Below, piece by piece: positions 7,128 to 15,900 of a stretch of 17,666 nucleotides of DNA (the first letter of the stretch is position 1; each line of letters opens with the position of its first letter). Source of the DNA: Bryobacterales bacterium. GTDB lineage: Bacteria; Acidobacteriota; Terriglobia; Bryobacterales; Bryobacteraceae. A program made the position numbers and the translations under genes. The notes beneath the pieces were generated by a model. It saw only the letters and a list, made by a program, of their open reading frames with translations. It had not been told where the DNA came from and ran no database searches. The stretch spans positions 1 through 17,666 of the forward strand of contig JAEUQE010000196.1 in NCBI GenBank assembly GCA_016789785.1, read 5' to 3'.

Positions 7128-8507
7128 ATGCATAAGCCGATCTCCCGTCGAACTCTGCTCCGGGGCGCTGGCGCGGCACTGGGATTGCCGTGGCTTGAAG
7201 TCATGTCGAATGCAGCGCCTGCCGCAAGTGCCGAACGGCTCTCCGAACCTCCGCTGCGAATGGCGTTCCTCTTTATGCCGAATGGGGTCCGCCCCGACCA
7301 TTGGACGCCCCCGGGCGATGGCGAGCAGTACGAGTCGACGCCGCACCTGAAGCCGCTCGAAGGCTTGAAGAACGACTTCCTCCTCCTTGAGAATCTCTGG
7401 CACAAGAACACCACCGGCCGCAACGGCCATTGGCCGAAAGTTCCCGCATGGCTGCACGGCGGCTTCGTGGAACGCTCAAGCAACGGGCGCGACCTCGATA
7501 GCGGCGGAACGTCGGTGGACCAACTCGCGGCACGGCACATCGGCACGCGAACGCCGCTGCCCACCTTCGAACTCGGCATCGATACTCCTCGCACGGGCAT
7601 CGACAACATCGGTGGCGGCTTCGCTCGCATCTACGGATCGTTCATCTCCTGGCGCGACCCCCATACTCCCGTGCCGAAGGAAGTGATTCCTCAACTTGCC
7701 TTCGACCGTCTCTTCCGCAACAACCGTGCGCCCGTCATCTCAGGCATGGATCCCAACAGCCCGGCCGTGCTCGCGTCCTTGCAGCGCGATGACAAGAGCG
7801 TGCTCGACCTCGTCATGGAAGACGCGAGGACGCTTCGCCGCAAGGCCAGCGGCGGCGACCAGACCCGGATCGATGAATACTTCGAGTCGCTCCGTTCGGT
7901 GGAGCAGCGCATTGAGGCTTCCATGCGCCCTCAGAAGCGATGGATCAATCAGGGCAAAGCGCCGGTGGACCGGCCCGCGGCAGGAGTTCCCGCCACGCAT
8001 CAGGAGCATGTTCGCCTCATGCTGGAGATTCTGATCCTCGCCTTCTGGACCGATTCCACCCGCATCGCGACATTCATGTTTGGCGACGCGCAGACAGGCC
8101 AGGACTACTCATTCCTTCCGGGTGTCAAGGGCGGATTCCATAGCATCTCGCACCATCGCAATGAAGAGGACAAGCGCCGGCAATACGAGAAGATCGTGAA
8201 CTGGCATACGGAACAGATGGCCTGGTTCCTGAACAAAGTGAAGAGCCTGGATGAGGGCGGCACGTCGCTGCTCGACAACTCGATGATCCTCTTCGGCTCT
8301 TCGCTCAAGGACGGAAACCGGCACGACAATGAGAACCTTCCGTTGATTCTCGCGGGGCGCGGCAAGGGGACGCTGCGGCCAGGTCGCCGTCTGCGCGCGC
8401 CGGAGAAGACGCCGCTGTGCAACCTGCACCTGGCGATGCTGCAACGGATGGGTGTGATGGAGAAGTCTTTCGGCGACGCGACAGGGCCGCTCGAAGGACT
8501 CTCGTAG
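7128..8507 (+). CDS. Tat-exported DUF1552 protein
   Basis: 459 residues. The start is the ATG at 7128 with GAGG 6 nt upstream (7118-7121), preferred over the TTG at 7116. The N-terminus carries a twin-arginine signal (SRRTLLRGAGAALGLPWLEV), so the protein is exported folded. The body matches DUF1552: RMAFLFMPNGVRPDHWTP, GGTSVDQLAARHIGT, FDRLFRN, HHRNEEDKRRQYEKI, LDNSMILFGSSLKDGNRHDNENLPLILAG. The last segment resembles the related DUF1501 group, which suggests an alkaline-phosphatase-like fold (inference). DUF1552 genes commonly sit beside DUF1592 genes in Planctomycetes and Acidobacteria. Here they are separated by about 700 bp holding hairpins and a dead toxin-antitoxin module. Biochemical function is unknown. 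Confidence 0.9.
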   Translation: MHKPISRRTLLRGAGAALGLPWLEVMSNAAPAASAERLSEPPLRMAFLFMPNGVRPDHWTPPGDGEQYESTPHLKPLEGLKNDFLLLENLWHKNTTGRNGHWPKVPAWLHGGFVERSSNGRDLDSGGTSVDQLAARHIGTRTPLPTFELGIDTPRTGIDNIGGGFARIYGSFISWRDPHTPVPKEVIPQLAFDRLFRNNRAPVISGMDPNSPAVLASLQRDDKSVLDLVMEDARTLRRKASGGDQTRIDEYFESLRSVEQRIEASMRPQKRWINQGKAPVDRPAAGVPATHQEHVRLMLEILILAFWTDSTRIATFMFGDAQTGQDYSFLPGVKGGFHSISHHRNEEDKRRQYEKIVNWHTEQMAWFLNKVKSLDEGGTSLLDNSMILFGSSLKDGNRHDNENLPLILAGRGKGTLRPGRRLRAPEKTPLCNLHLAMLQRMGVMEKSFGDATGPLEGLS

Positions 8508-8537
8508 ATTCCATCCTTCGTGGCTACTCAACCGTGC

Positions 8538-8560
8538 TGCCCAGGGAGACCTGCTGGGCA
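8538..8560. terminator. Hairpin between convergent genes, possible bidirectional terminator
   Basis: TGCCCAG-(9 nt)-CTGGGCA is a perfect 7-bp stem. The loop contains a smaller competing stem, CAGG-GAGA-CCTG. It lies in the 92-nt gap between the DUF1552 stop (8507) and the stop of the minus-strand secreted protein (8600), where a shared terminator would be expected. No T-tract is present. Confidence 0.4.
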
Positions 8561-8599
8561 TTCGGCCGATCGATGTGGAGCGGCTGCCATCGGTGCGAC

Positions 8600-11374
8600 C
8601 TACGGTGCGAAGTATCCGACGCTATCCAGAATGAGGCTCGCCGGATTCGAGACGTAGGTGCTGACGAACCCGTTGCCGGCGGGCACGATCGCCATGTTCG
8701 CCACCACCTGGCTATTCCACGAATTAAGTGTCGAGACCAGAGGTTGCGCTTCTCCACCCGGCCACAGCGTGGCAAATGCGAGAGGGCCCGAAGGCACCGC
8801 GGTTGCGTTGAAGACGTACGCCCTTGCCGAAGCGGGTACGCTGCAACGCCCGGCTACCGGGAAAGTCCGCGTCAACAGCACCGCGAGCGTCGCGTCGTCG
8901 CGCGTATCCACAATGCGGCACGGATTCTGCGCATAGTAGAGCAGCGCTCCTGGTTGTCCTTCCGGTGCGAAGTAGCCGTTGACGTCGATCACGAGATCGG
9001 TGTTGTTCGAGACATACGCGCTGATCGCTCCGTTGGTGCCGGCCGGAATGATGGCGGCGTTCGGCACCACCTGGCCGTCCCACGAGTTCAGTGTGGAGAC
9101 GAACGGCTGCGTCTGACCGGCCGGCCACATGGTCACGAAGCCGAGGTAGCCGGGCGGGACGGCGGTCACGTTGGTTGAGTAAGCCTGGGCGCCGGCGGGA
9201 ATGCCGCAACCGGAAAGCGGAATCGAAAACGAGCGCGAAGTTTGGCCCGCGATGGATGGCGGCCCGAATTGCCCAGTCTTTCCGCTGGCGGTGCGTGTGT
9301 CCACGGCACGGCACGGCTGCACTGGGTAGAACGCCAATCCGGTGTTCTCCGTGAAGTAGCCGTTTACGTCGACAATGACGTTGGTTGCATCGGTGACAAA
9401 GATGCTGATACTGCCGCCGGCGCCCGCGGCAACAATGGCGGCGTTCGCCACCACACGCCCGTTCCACGAATTTAAGGTGGACGATCCGCCCTGCAACTGG
9501 CCGGTGGGGAATACCGTGAGGTATCCAAGCGGGCCTGGGGGAACCACCGTGATGTTGAGTGAGTAGGCGCGCGCCGAGGCGGGAATGCCGCATCCGCTGA
9601 GTGGCAGATTGAAGTCGCGTGTCGAGCCCGCGGCCAGGCGCGGCGGACCGAATGCTCCGCTCCTTCCTTCCGGGCGAGTATCGACGGCGCGGCACGGCGC
9701 AACCGGAACGAATCGCAATCCGGCGGAACTGCTGCCCGCCCCGAGTTGCGTCACTGCGTAAGGCACTCCGGAGACGATGATGTTTGCCACGCGCTGCGCC
9801 GGGCTCGGATTCGGCGCAAACGTGATAGGCAGCGTGGTGGGCCCGATCCCGATGTGCGGTGGAATGGAGACGTAAGGGGCAGTGGTGCTCACGCCCCATG
9901 GACAACCCTGTGCCGTCGAGATGGCCACGGAAACGGCGCCGCCCGCACCGGAAACCGGGCCGCCGAGGATGTTTACGCCGATTCCGCACACCGGGTCACC
10001 CGCCTGGTTGATCACAAATTCCTGGGTGCCAATCACGATACTGCCTGTGCGAATTCCCGTCCCCGTGTTGCGCTCCGCGGTGAAAGTCAGTGAGCCATTT
10101 CCACTCCCGGACGAAGGGCTCACCGCGATCCACGTGGCGGTGCTCGATGCCGTCCAAGGGCAAGCGGTGATCACATTGATGGCGCCGCCACCACCGCTGG
10201 CGGGAAACGTAACAGGGCCGCCGTTCAACACGAACGAGCAGGATCCAGCAGCCTGAAGAATCGGAACGTTGACACCGGCGATGAACACAGTGGTGTTCCG
10301 CGGTGCGTTCACCACATTGGGATCCACTGTGATCTGGAATGTGTTGTCCGTGCCTCTCACCAATCGCGCCCAGGCCGCTTCGGGAGTGCCGGCATTGAGG
10401 CGGCACCCGGCCGAAGGCGTCGCGGTTACGGTGATCACACCTCCGGCCGCGGGAACGATTGAGGAAGGTGCGGTCACTTCGGCCGTGCAGGGCCTCGCCA
10501 CCAACGCCCGCGACTGGTTGTCCTGAGTGGCAACTCCGGCCAGTTCCCCGAGATCGTTGATGCCACTCACGCCGAATGGGCCATCGGAGGGCATGCCCGG
10601 AAAGCTGGTGGTCAGCAGCAGAATCTTGCCGCTGGCAAGCCTGAGGAAACTGTAAGTGACGAAAGCGCCGCCGACGCGAGCCGAGCAGGTGCCTGCTACT
10701 TCAAAGAAGCTATTCACTCCGAGAGGCTCAAGGCTGTTCAGAATGCTCCCTGGACAGGGACTCGAAAACGGAGTGACCGCACCGCCCGGCGTGCGGATGA
10801 ATCCGCTTCGGGTATTGCTCACCGGATAGGAGCCTACCAGCGAGCCGTCCAGCGCGATGTCGTACGCGCGGTTCTGTGGGCTGATGGATGTGATGATCTG
10901 CGGTGATGCCGGATTGGTGAAAGTAATGATCTGCGATTCGTTGGCGCCGTCGACGAAGTAGCCCGAGACCTGAAGGGATTCATTGATGCCGGTCAACACG
11001 GTGGACAGCGCTCCGGGCAACTCAAAGCTGGTGTACGCGCCGCTTGAGGCCCGGATGAACCCGCGTGTTTTGCCGGAAGAATCGGTGTAACTTCCCACGA
11101 CAACGCCGCCATTGTTCACGGCCTCGGGACGTGTGGATTGGGCGCCCGGATAGTCGACGTCCTGAGTAACCCCGGCCGGGTTACGCACGAATCCTCGTGT
11201 CCTGTCGTTGAGCGTGTAGTAACCAGTAAGAAATCCGTTGTTGCTGATACCAGTTGCAGCGCTATTGGGAATGGTGAGTACTTCCCATCGGTAGCCTGCG
11301 GGAAAATCGCGGGGAACCTGCGCAATGAGAGGGAGCGAAGCGCATAACAGAATGAAGTTAGGGCGGAAAGACAC
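8600..11374 (-). CDS. Secreted multidomain protein: HAF propeller, three BACON-like domains, three VDTR/VDVNGYF modules
   Basis: 924 residues from a GTG at 11374, chosen because GGAGGT (11385-11380) lies 5 nt upstream and the protein then starts with a clean signal peptide (VSFRPNFILLCASLPLIAQ). The frame is open to 11644, with an ATG at 11416, but that adds a poor leader. Residues about 22-290 hold HAF-type repeats (GISNNGFLTGYY, AVNNGGVVVGSY, GINESLQVSGYF), expected to form a beta-propeller. About 296-547 hold three BACON-like Ig domains; the second and third carry the typical CPW element (ACPWTASS, GCPWGVST). About 551-924 hold three 115-130-residue modules with PCRxVDTR at the start, STLNSW in the middle and VDVNGYF at the end; the third is shorter and diverged. 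All parts suggest extracellular binding, perhaps to glycans. No enzyme domain or C-terminal sorting signal is visible. Confidence 0.85.
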   Translation of the reverse strand: MSFRPNFILLCASLPLIAQVPRDFPAGYRWEVLTIPNSAATGISNNGFLTGYYTLNDRTRGFVRNPAGVTQDVDYPGAQSTRPEAVNNGGVVVGSYTDSSGKTRGFIRASSGAYTSFELPGALSTVLTGINESLQVSGYFVDGANESQIITFTNPASPQIITSISPQNRAYDIALDGSLVGSYPVSNTRSGFIRTPGGAVTPFSSPCPGSILNSLEPLGVNSFFEVAGTCSARVGGAFVTYSFLRLASGKILLLTTSFPGMPSDGPFGVSGINDLGELAGVATQDNQSRALVARPCTAEVTAPSSIVPAAGGVITVTATPSAGCRLNAGTPEAAWARLVRGTDNTFQITVDPNVVNAPRNTTVFIAGVNVPILQAAGSCSFVLNGGPVTFPASGGGGAINVITACPWTASSTATWIAVSPSSGSGNGSLTFTAERNTGTGIRTGSIVIGTQEFVINQAGDPVCGIGVNILGGPVSGAGGAVSVAISTAQGCPWGVSTTAPYVSIPPHIGIGPTTLPITFAPNPSPAQRVANIIVSGVPYAVTQLGAGSSSAGLRFVPVAPCRAVDTRPEGRSGAFGPPRLAAGSTRDFNLPLSGCGIPASARAYSLNITVVPPGPLGYLTVFPTGQLQGGSSTLNSWNGRVVANAAIVAAGAGGSISIFVTDATNVIVDVNGYFTENTGLAFYPVQPCRAVDTRTASGKTGQFGPPSIAGQTSRSFSIPLSGCGIPAGAQAYSTNVTAVPPGYLGFVTMWPAGQTQPFVSTLNSWDGQVVPNAAIIPAGTNGAISAYVSNNTDLVIDVNGYFAPEGQPGALLYYAQNPCRIVDTRDDATLAVLLTRTFPVAGRCSVPASARAYVFNATAVPSGPLAFATLWPGGEAQPLVSTLNSWNSQVVANMAIVPAGNGFVSTYVSNPASLILDSVGYFAP
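8603..9722 (-). repeat. Three tandem protein modules (PCRxVDTR...VDVNGYF) at the 3' end of the secreted gene
   Basis: Module 1 is about 9722-9343, module 2 about 9335-8960 and module 3 about 8940-8603, on the minus strand. Modules 1 and 2 share PCRAVDTR, FGPP, PLSGCGIPA, STLNSW, NAAI and DVNGYF. Module 3 keeps PCRIVDTR, STLNSW and a changed LILDSVGYF end, and lacks the FGPP and SGCGIPA segments. Similar modules occur in secreted actinobacterial and acidobacterial proteins. Their function is unclear. Confidence 0.75.
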
Positions 11375-11417
11375 GGCTGACCTCCATGACGGCAACGTCA
11401 GGACGCGGGGCAACATC

Positions 11418-11426
11418 AGTATATCA
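11418..11426 (-). promoter_or_regulatory. Extended -10 promoter candidate for the secreted protein gene
   Basis: On the minus strand the sequence reads TGATATACT, a TGN-TATACT extended -10 with one mismatch to TATAAT. No good -35 is visible, as is common for extended -10 promoters. A transcript would start near 11411, about 37 nt before the GTG at 11374. That would exclude translation from the ATG at 11416 and give this gene its own promoter apart from the sulfatase gene. Confidence 0.45.
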
Positions 11427-11471
11427 GCCTGCGAAGTGCGACAGCCTCTGTCTGTAGATCTTCCCGCAGGT

Positions 11472-12926
11472 TCAGACGGGTTCGGTCTTCGGCTCGGCGC
11501 CACTCCAGGTCTGGGCGTCCTCGGGCCGGAAGTCCGGGTCTGGCGACGGCATGCGAGCGGCCGCCTCTGTTCGCCATTCGCGCAGCAGGGCATGCAACTC
11601 CTTCGCCTTTCGCGGCTCGCGCTCCACCAGGTTCCGCCGTTCACCGGGATCTTCCTCCAGATGAAACAACTCCAGACGGGAGTCCTCGAAGAACTCGATC
11701 AGCTTCCACTCCTTCCAACGCACCGCGCCGCTGGGACGGCCCCCCTGATTGCTGTAGTGAGGATAGTGCCAGAACAGTGGTCTGGTTTTCATCCTCGCTC
11801 CGGAAGCGACCGTGCGCGCGAGACTGATGCCGTCCACGCGTGGCGCAGCGCGTCCGGCTGCCATCCCCATCACATCAAGCAGTGTGGGTACGACATCAAT
11901 CCCGCAGACGAGTTCTCCGCTTGTACCGCGGACCTTCTGCCCTGGCATATGCATTATGAGCGGGACACGAATCCCTCCCTCGTACAGATGGCCTTTGCCC
12001 GAACGTAGTGGAGCATTGTCCGTGGCGGGCCGTTGGGACTTGCCCTCGAAGCGCAGCCCGCCGTTGTCGGAAGTAAACACGATCACGGTGCGGTCCGCGA
12101 TCTTCAGCCGTTCCAACTGGCTTCGAAGCAGCCCCATCGCCGTATCCACACTTTCCACCATCGCGGCATACACGGCGCTGTGCGAATCTTTTCCGTTGCC
12201 TTTCCGCCGGTATTTCTCAATTAACGCTGCCCGCTCCTGAAAAGGGAAATGTACGGCGAAATGCGGCATATAGAGAAAGAAAGGATCCCGGTGGGAAGCA
12301 TCAATGAATCGCTCCGCAGCCTCGGAGAGTTTCACGGTGAGGAAATCCTCCGCGGTGCCGCGATCCATTCCCGGCAGATGGAAGGGACCAAAGTAAGATT
12401 TTGGCAGTCCATCGATCGTGCCCGCAAAGTTGCTGTCGAAGCCCTGGGATTCCGGATAGAACGTCTCATTCCCGAGATGCCATTTCCCGATACTGGCCGT
12501 GCGATATCCTGCGGGCTTTAGCATCTCCGCCAGGGTCACCTCCTCGTGCGGCAGTTGCTGCAGAAACGGTGCGGGAAACATTGGTCTCGGCCGCGGACGC
12601 TGGCCGGGGATGAAGTCCGTCAGACCGATCCGCGCCGGATACCTGCCGGTAAGCAACGCGGCCCTTGAAGGCGAACACACAGGACACGCCGAGTACGCGT
12701 TTGTGAAGCGGGTCCCTTCCAGCGCCAGTTGATCCAGATGGGGCGTCTCGTGGAACTTGTGCCCGTAGCAGCCGAGATCACGCCATCCGAGATCGTCGGC
12801 CACCACCAGGATGACGTTCCAATTCCGGGCGGCGGCCTGCGTGGCGAGTGCTCCGCCGGTGAATGCCGAAAGCCACCGGCGGCGGGTGATCTCCCGAAAC
12901 GCTTTCACGTTGAACGTGGACTCCAT
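11472..12926 (-). CDS. Tat-exported sulfatase (formylglycine type)
   Basis: 484 residues from an ATG at 12926 with AGGAG 7 nt upstream; the frame extends to 13139 but that part overlaps the receptor gene and looks non-coding. A twin-arginine signal (TRRRWLSAFTGGALATQA, about 14-31) is followed directly by the alkaline-phosphatase-like core: VVADDLGWRDLGCYG with metal ligands D44 and D45, C84-S-P-S-R88, where the Cys is the site normally converted to formylglycine, then LLTGRYP, VFTSDNGG and GKGHLYEGGIRVPLIMHMPG. The C-terminal subdomain with EWKLIEFFEDS and LFHLEEDPGERRNL is typical of aryl and glycan sulfatases. It hydrolyses sulfate esters in the periplasm; the substrate cannot be read from sequence. 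It needs a formylglycine-generating enzyme encoded elsewhere. It starts 52 nt after the TonB-dependent receptor, probably in one operon. Confidence 0.93.
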   Translation of the reverse strand: MESTFNVKAFREITRRRWLSAFTGGALATQAAARNWNVILVVADDLGWRDLGCYGHKFHETPHLDQLALEGTRFTNAYSACPVCSPSRAALLTGRYPARIGLTDFIPGQRPRPRPMFPAPFLQQLPHEEVTLAEMLKPAGYRTASIGKWHLGNETFYPESQGFDSNFAGTIDGLPKSYFGPFHLPGMDRGTAEDFLTVKLSEAAERFIDASHRDPFFLYMPHFAVHFPFQERAALIEKYRRKGNGKDSHSAVYAAMVESVDTAMGLLRSQLERLKIADRTVIVFTSDNGGLRFEGKSQRPATDNAPLRSGKGHLYEGGIRVPLIMHMPGQKVRGTSGELVCGIDVVPTLLDVMGMAAGRAAPRVDGISLARTVASGARMKTRPLFWHYPHYSNQGGRPSGAVRWKEWKLIEFFEDSRLELFHLEEDPGERRNLVEREPRKAKELHALLREWRTEAAARMPSPDPDFRPEDAQTWSGAEPKTEPV

Positions 12927-12978
12927 GCCTGACTCCTGATTGCCGCGCTTTCCACGCACTGGCACTTGTGCCGAGGCG

Positions 12979-15900
12979 TCAGAACGACATCCGCAGGGCG
13001 AGTTGCATCGTCCGGTTTCCGGACCGCGTGAGAATGCGGGTGTAGTCCGCGCTTCGCATGTTGGTGTTTGGCGCATCCAGGTTGTTGTGGTTGAAGAGAT
13101 TGAATGCCTCGGCGCGAAACTGGACTGCCAGCCGCTCACGCACGGGAAAGCTCTTCACCAGAGCTGCCGTCGTATTCCACTGGCCGGGACCAAACAGCGC
13201 ATTGCGCGACAGACTGCCGAAGGTATTTCGGATGGCCGGTAATGTGAATGCCGACCGGTCGAAGAAGGATGCCGCCCGTTGGTCCTTTGAGCCAGTCAGA
13301 TATCGAATCGGCCCTGCCCGGTCCGGCCGGTCGCCTACATTGATGCCGTCCAGGTTCCAATCCTCGCCAAGTATCACATTCAGTGGGTTACCGGAACTGA
13401 TGGACAGCGACCCGGATGCCTGCCAGCCATCCAGGAAACGCGATGCGGCACTGCCTCGGGTCCAAAGCGCCGGCAGGCTGTACACGAAGTTGTAGCGCAT
13501 CACATGAACAGGCGAATTGATTGCCTTGTCGTTGTTCAGGTTCAGCGGGTTGGCGGAGTTCGGCGTGCCGAATCCGAGATCCTCATCGACGGTGGCGAAA
13601 CTCTTCCCATAGACATAGGTGAATCGTGAGACGAAGGATTGGCTGGTGCGGATGTCGGCGACAAGTTGGAGAGAGTCGTGCCAGCTTAGCGATCGCGTCG
13701 AGTTGAGGCCAATGTCCGAGTAGCCTGCCACCGGACGCCGCAATTGGATATTCGTCAGCGTCGCATTCGGCGCCCACGCGGCGGAATTCACTTGCACCAG
13801 TTCGATCAGTTTCTTGCCCCGGTTCCCGACATAGCCCGCCTGCACAGCCACGCCGGGCCGGATCTCATGCTGCAGTGTGAAGTTCCATTGAAGCGTATAG
13901 GGCGTGCTGAGATTGGGATCAAAGCCACGCGCGGCAATCACCGCGGGATAAGTGAAACGTGACACGTCGGTACTGAACGGTGTCGGAGGGCGCGGATGGA
14001 TGATCGTCCGGCTGGTACCCCACGGATCAAGCAGGTTGCGAGTCTCGCCTCCGGTTGCCGAGGGATTCCAGGGAACCTGCTCCGCCGAAGTCATCACAGG
14101 CTGCACGGCAAGGTAAGCGTAGTAGACTCCAAAGCCCGCGCGAATCGCCGTGCGGCCGGTTCCGAACGGATCGTAGGCAAGGCCAAGACGCGGGCTGAGA
14201 TTGTTTCGGTCCTGTTCGTACAGTCCGTCCGGGATTCCGGGATCGCCAGGGAAACTGAGGCCCAGCGGGGCGTTCGGATACAACGTGGAACGATGCCCAA
14301 ACAGGAAGTTCGAGAGCTTGTTCCGTTTCTCACGCGACGGCGTGTAGAACTCGTACCGCAGGCCAGGCGTAAGTGTCAGGCGGGGCGTGATTCGGAATTC
14401 GTCCTGCGCGAAGAAGAAGTAAGCCCAGTTATGGATCGAGTAGTCCCGAATGCCAATCGCGTTGAAGCTGGCCGCCCGGCCCATCACGAAATCCGCGAGC
14501 GCATATCCGAACACTCCAATCCCCGCCGGATTCGCTCCCGCGGCGCGCGAAGCCGACCGGCCGTCAAAGGTGAAGCGGCTGTTGTCCTGATCGTTGAACT
14601 GCGAGACGGCGTTGCGTTGGGCCTCCCCCCCAAATCGCAGGTTATGCTTCGAGCGGACGGAACTTACAGTCGAGCCAAAGCGGTAGTTCGGTTGATCGAA
14701 TTTCCCCAGATTGCCCTGCGCGGTCTGGAACCCGTCGGACACCGTGAGTTGGGGAAGATATTTCCGCGCGCCCTCCGCCACCGACGGCCAGTTGGCCCCG
14801 AAGTCGGCGAGGTTACGGCCCGCAGCCGCGTTGTTCCGGTCCACCAACAGGCGCGAGAGCGAGAATCTGGACTCGATCATCGTCACCGGCGACACGACCC
14901 ACGTATGCCGGATCGAGGCCGTGTCCTGGCTGTTCGAGTTCACCTGTGGCCCAAAGCCTGGAACGTTGGCCTGCGCGGTGGGCGCGGGAAGTGTCGTCTC
15001 CCCCCAGGTGTGAAGCCACGATCCCTGGACCTGATGGCGATCGGTGAAATAATGGTCGATCTTCAGAAGTGTCTCGTTGCTCCGCAATGGACTCGCGTAG
15101 TTCCAGATGAACCGGTCGCCCAGATTGGACACCGTCGGAATCAGTTCGGCCAACCTCGCCGCCACGGGATCAAGTAGGCGCGCCGGAATGCGATTGCCGG
15201 GGATCGGTGCTCCCGTATCGGGATCATAGAGCGGCCTGGAAAACTGGCTGAAGTCTCCCGAGATCGCGGCACGCGTCGGGAATTGGACATTGTTCTGGAA
15301 ACCTGGAGTCTCATCGCGATAGTGCTGGTAGGAGCCGAAGAAGAAAGTCTTTTCCTTGCGGACCGGTCCCCCGAAAGTGCCTCCCACCTGCTTGATCTTG
15401 TCTGGCGCGCGGGAGGTCCCCGTCAGATTGCGGGCCCACGTGTTGGCATTCAAGGCCTCGTCGCGGAAGAAATAGAATCCCGATCCGTGGAACTGATTCG
15501 TTCCTGACTTAGTGATCACGTTAATCACTCCACCCGGCTGCTTGCCGAATTCGGCCGACGTGTTGGCGGTGGAAACCTGCACCTCCTGGACGGTATCCGG
15601 ATTTGGGAATTGCAGTGCGCCATTGCGGAAGGAACCCGAGTTATCGCTTCCGTCCAGATAGAACACGTTTGCTCCCTGCCGAAGCCCGTTTACCCGCGCG
15701 TAAGAGCCCTCAATGTTGGTGACCTGCGAGGCCGGCCGGACAATCTGAACGCCCGGAGCAAGCTCGGCGAAGGTGAGGACGTTTCTCGTGTTCGAGGGCA
15801 ACTCCGTGACGTAGCGCTTCTCGACATTGGTGCTGACTTTCGCCGAAGTGACATCCACCATCGCCGTCGAGGCGGTGACCTCCATCGCCTGAGCCACCGT

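Noticed and set aside
8724..9989. 421-codon open frame on the minus strand
   Set aside because: It overlaps the secreted mosaic gene in another frame. Its repeat-like look comes from the tandem modules of the real frame.
11325..12008. 227-codon open frame on the plus strand
   Set aside because: Antisense to the sulfatase 3' end and the following gap, with no family motif.
12927..13139. N-terminal extension of the sulfatase
   Set aside because: It overlaps the receptor 3' end; the ATG at 12926 has AGGAG at good spacing and places the Tat signal at the N-terminus.
13996..15177. 393-codon open frame on the plus strand
   Set aside because: It lies wholly antisense to the well-supported TonB receptor and its translation is Arg/Val-rich without family motifs; it is a high-GC shadow frame.
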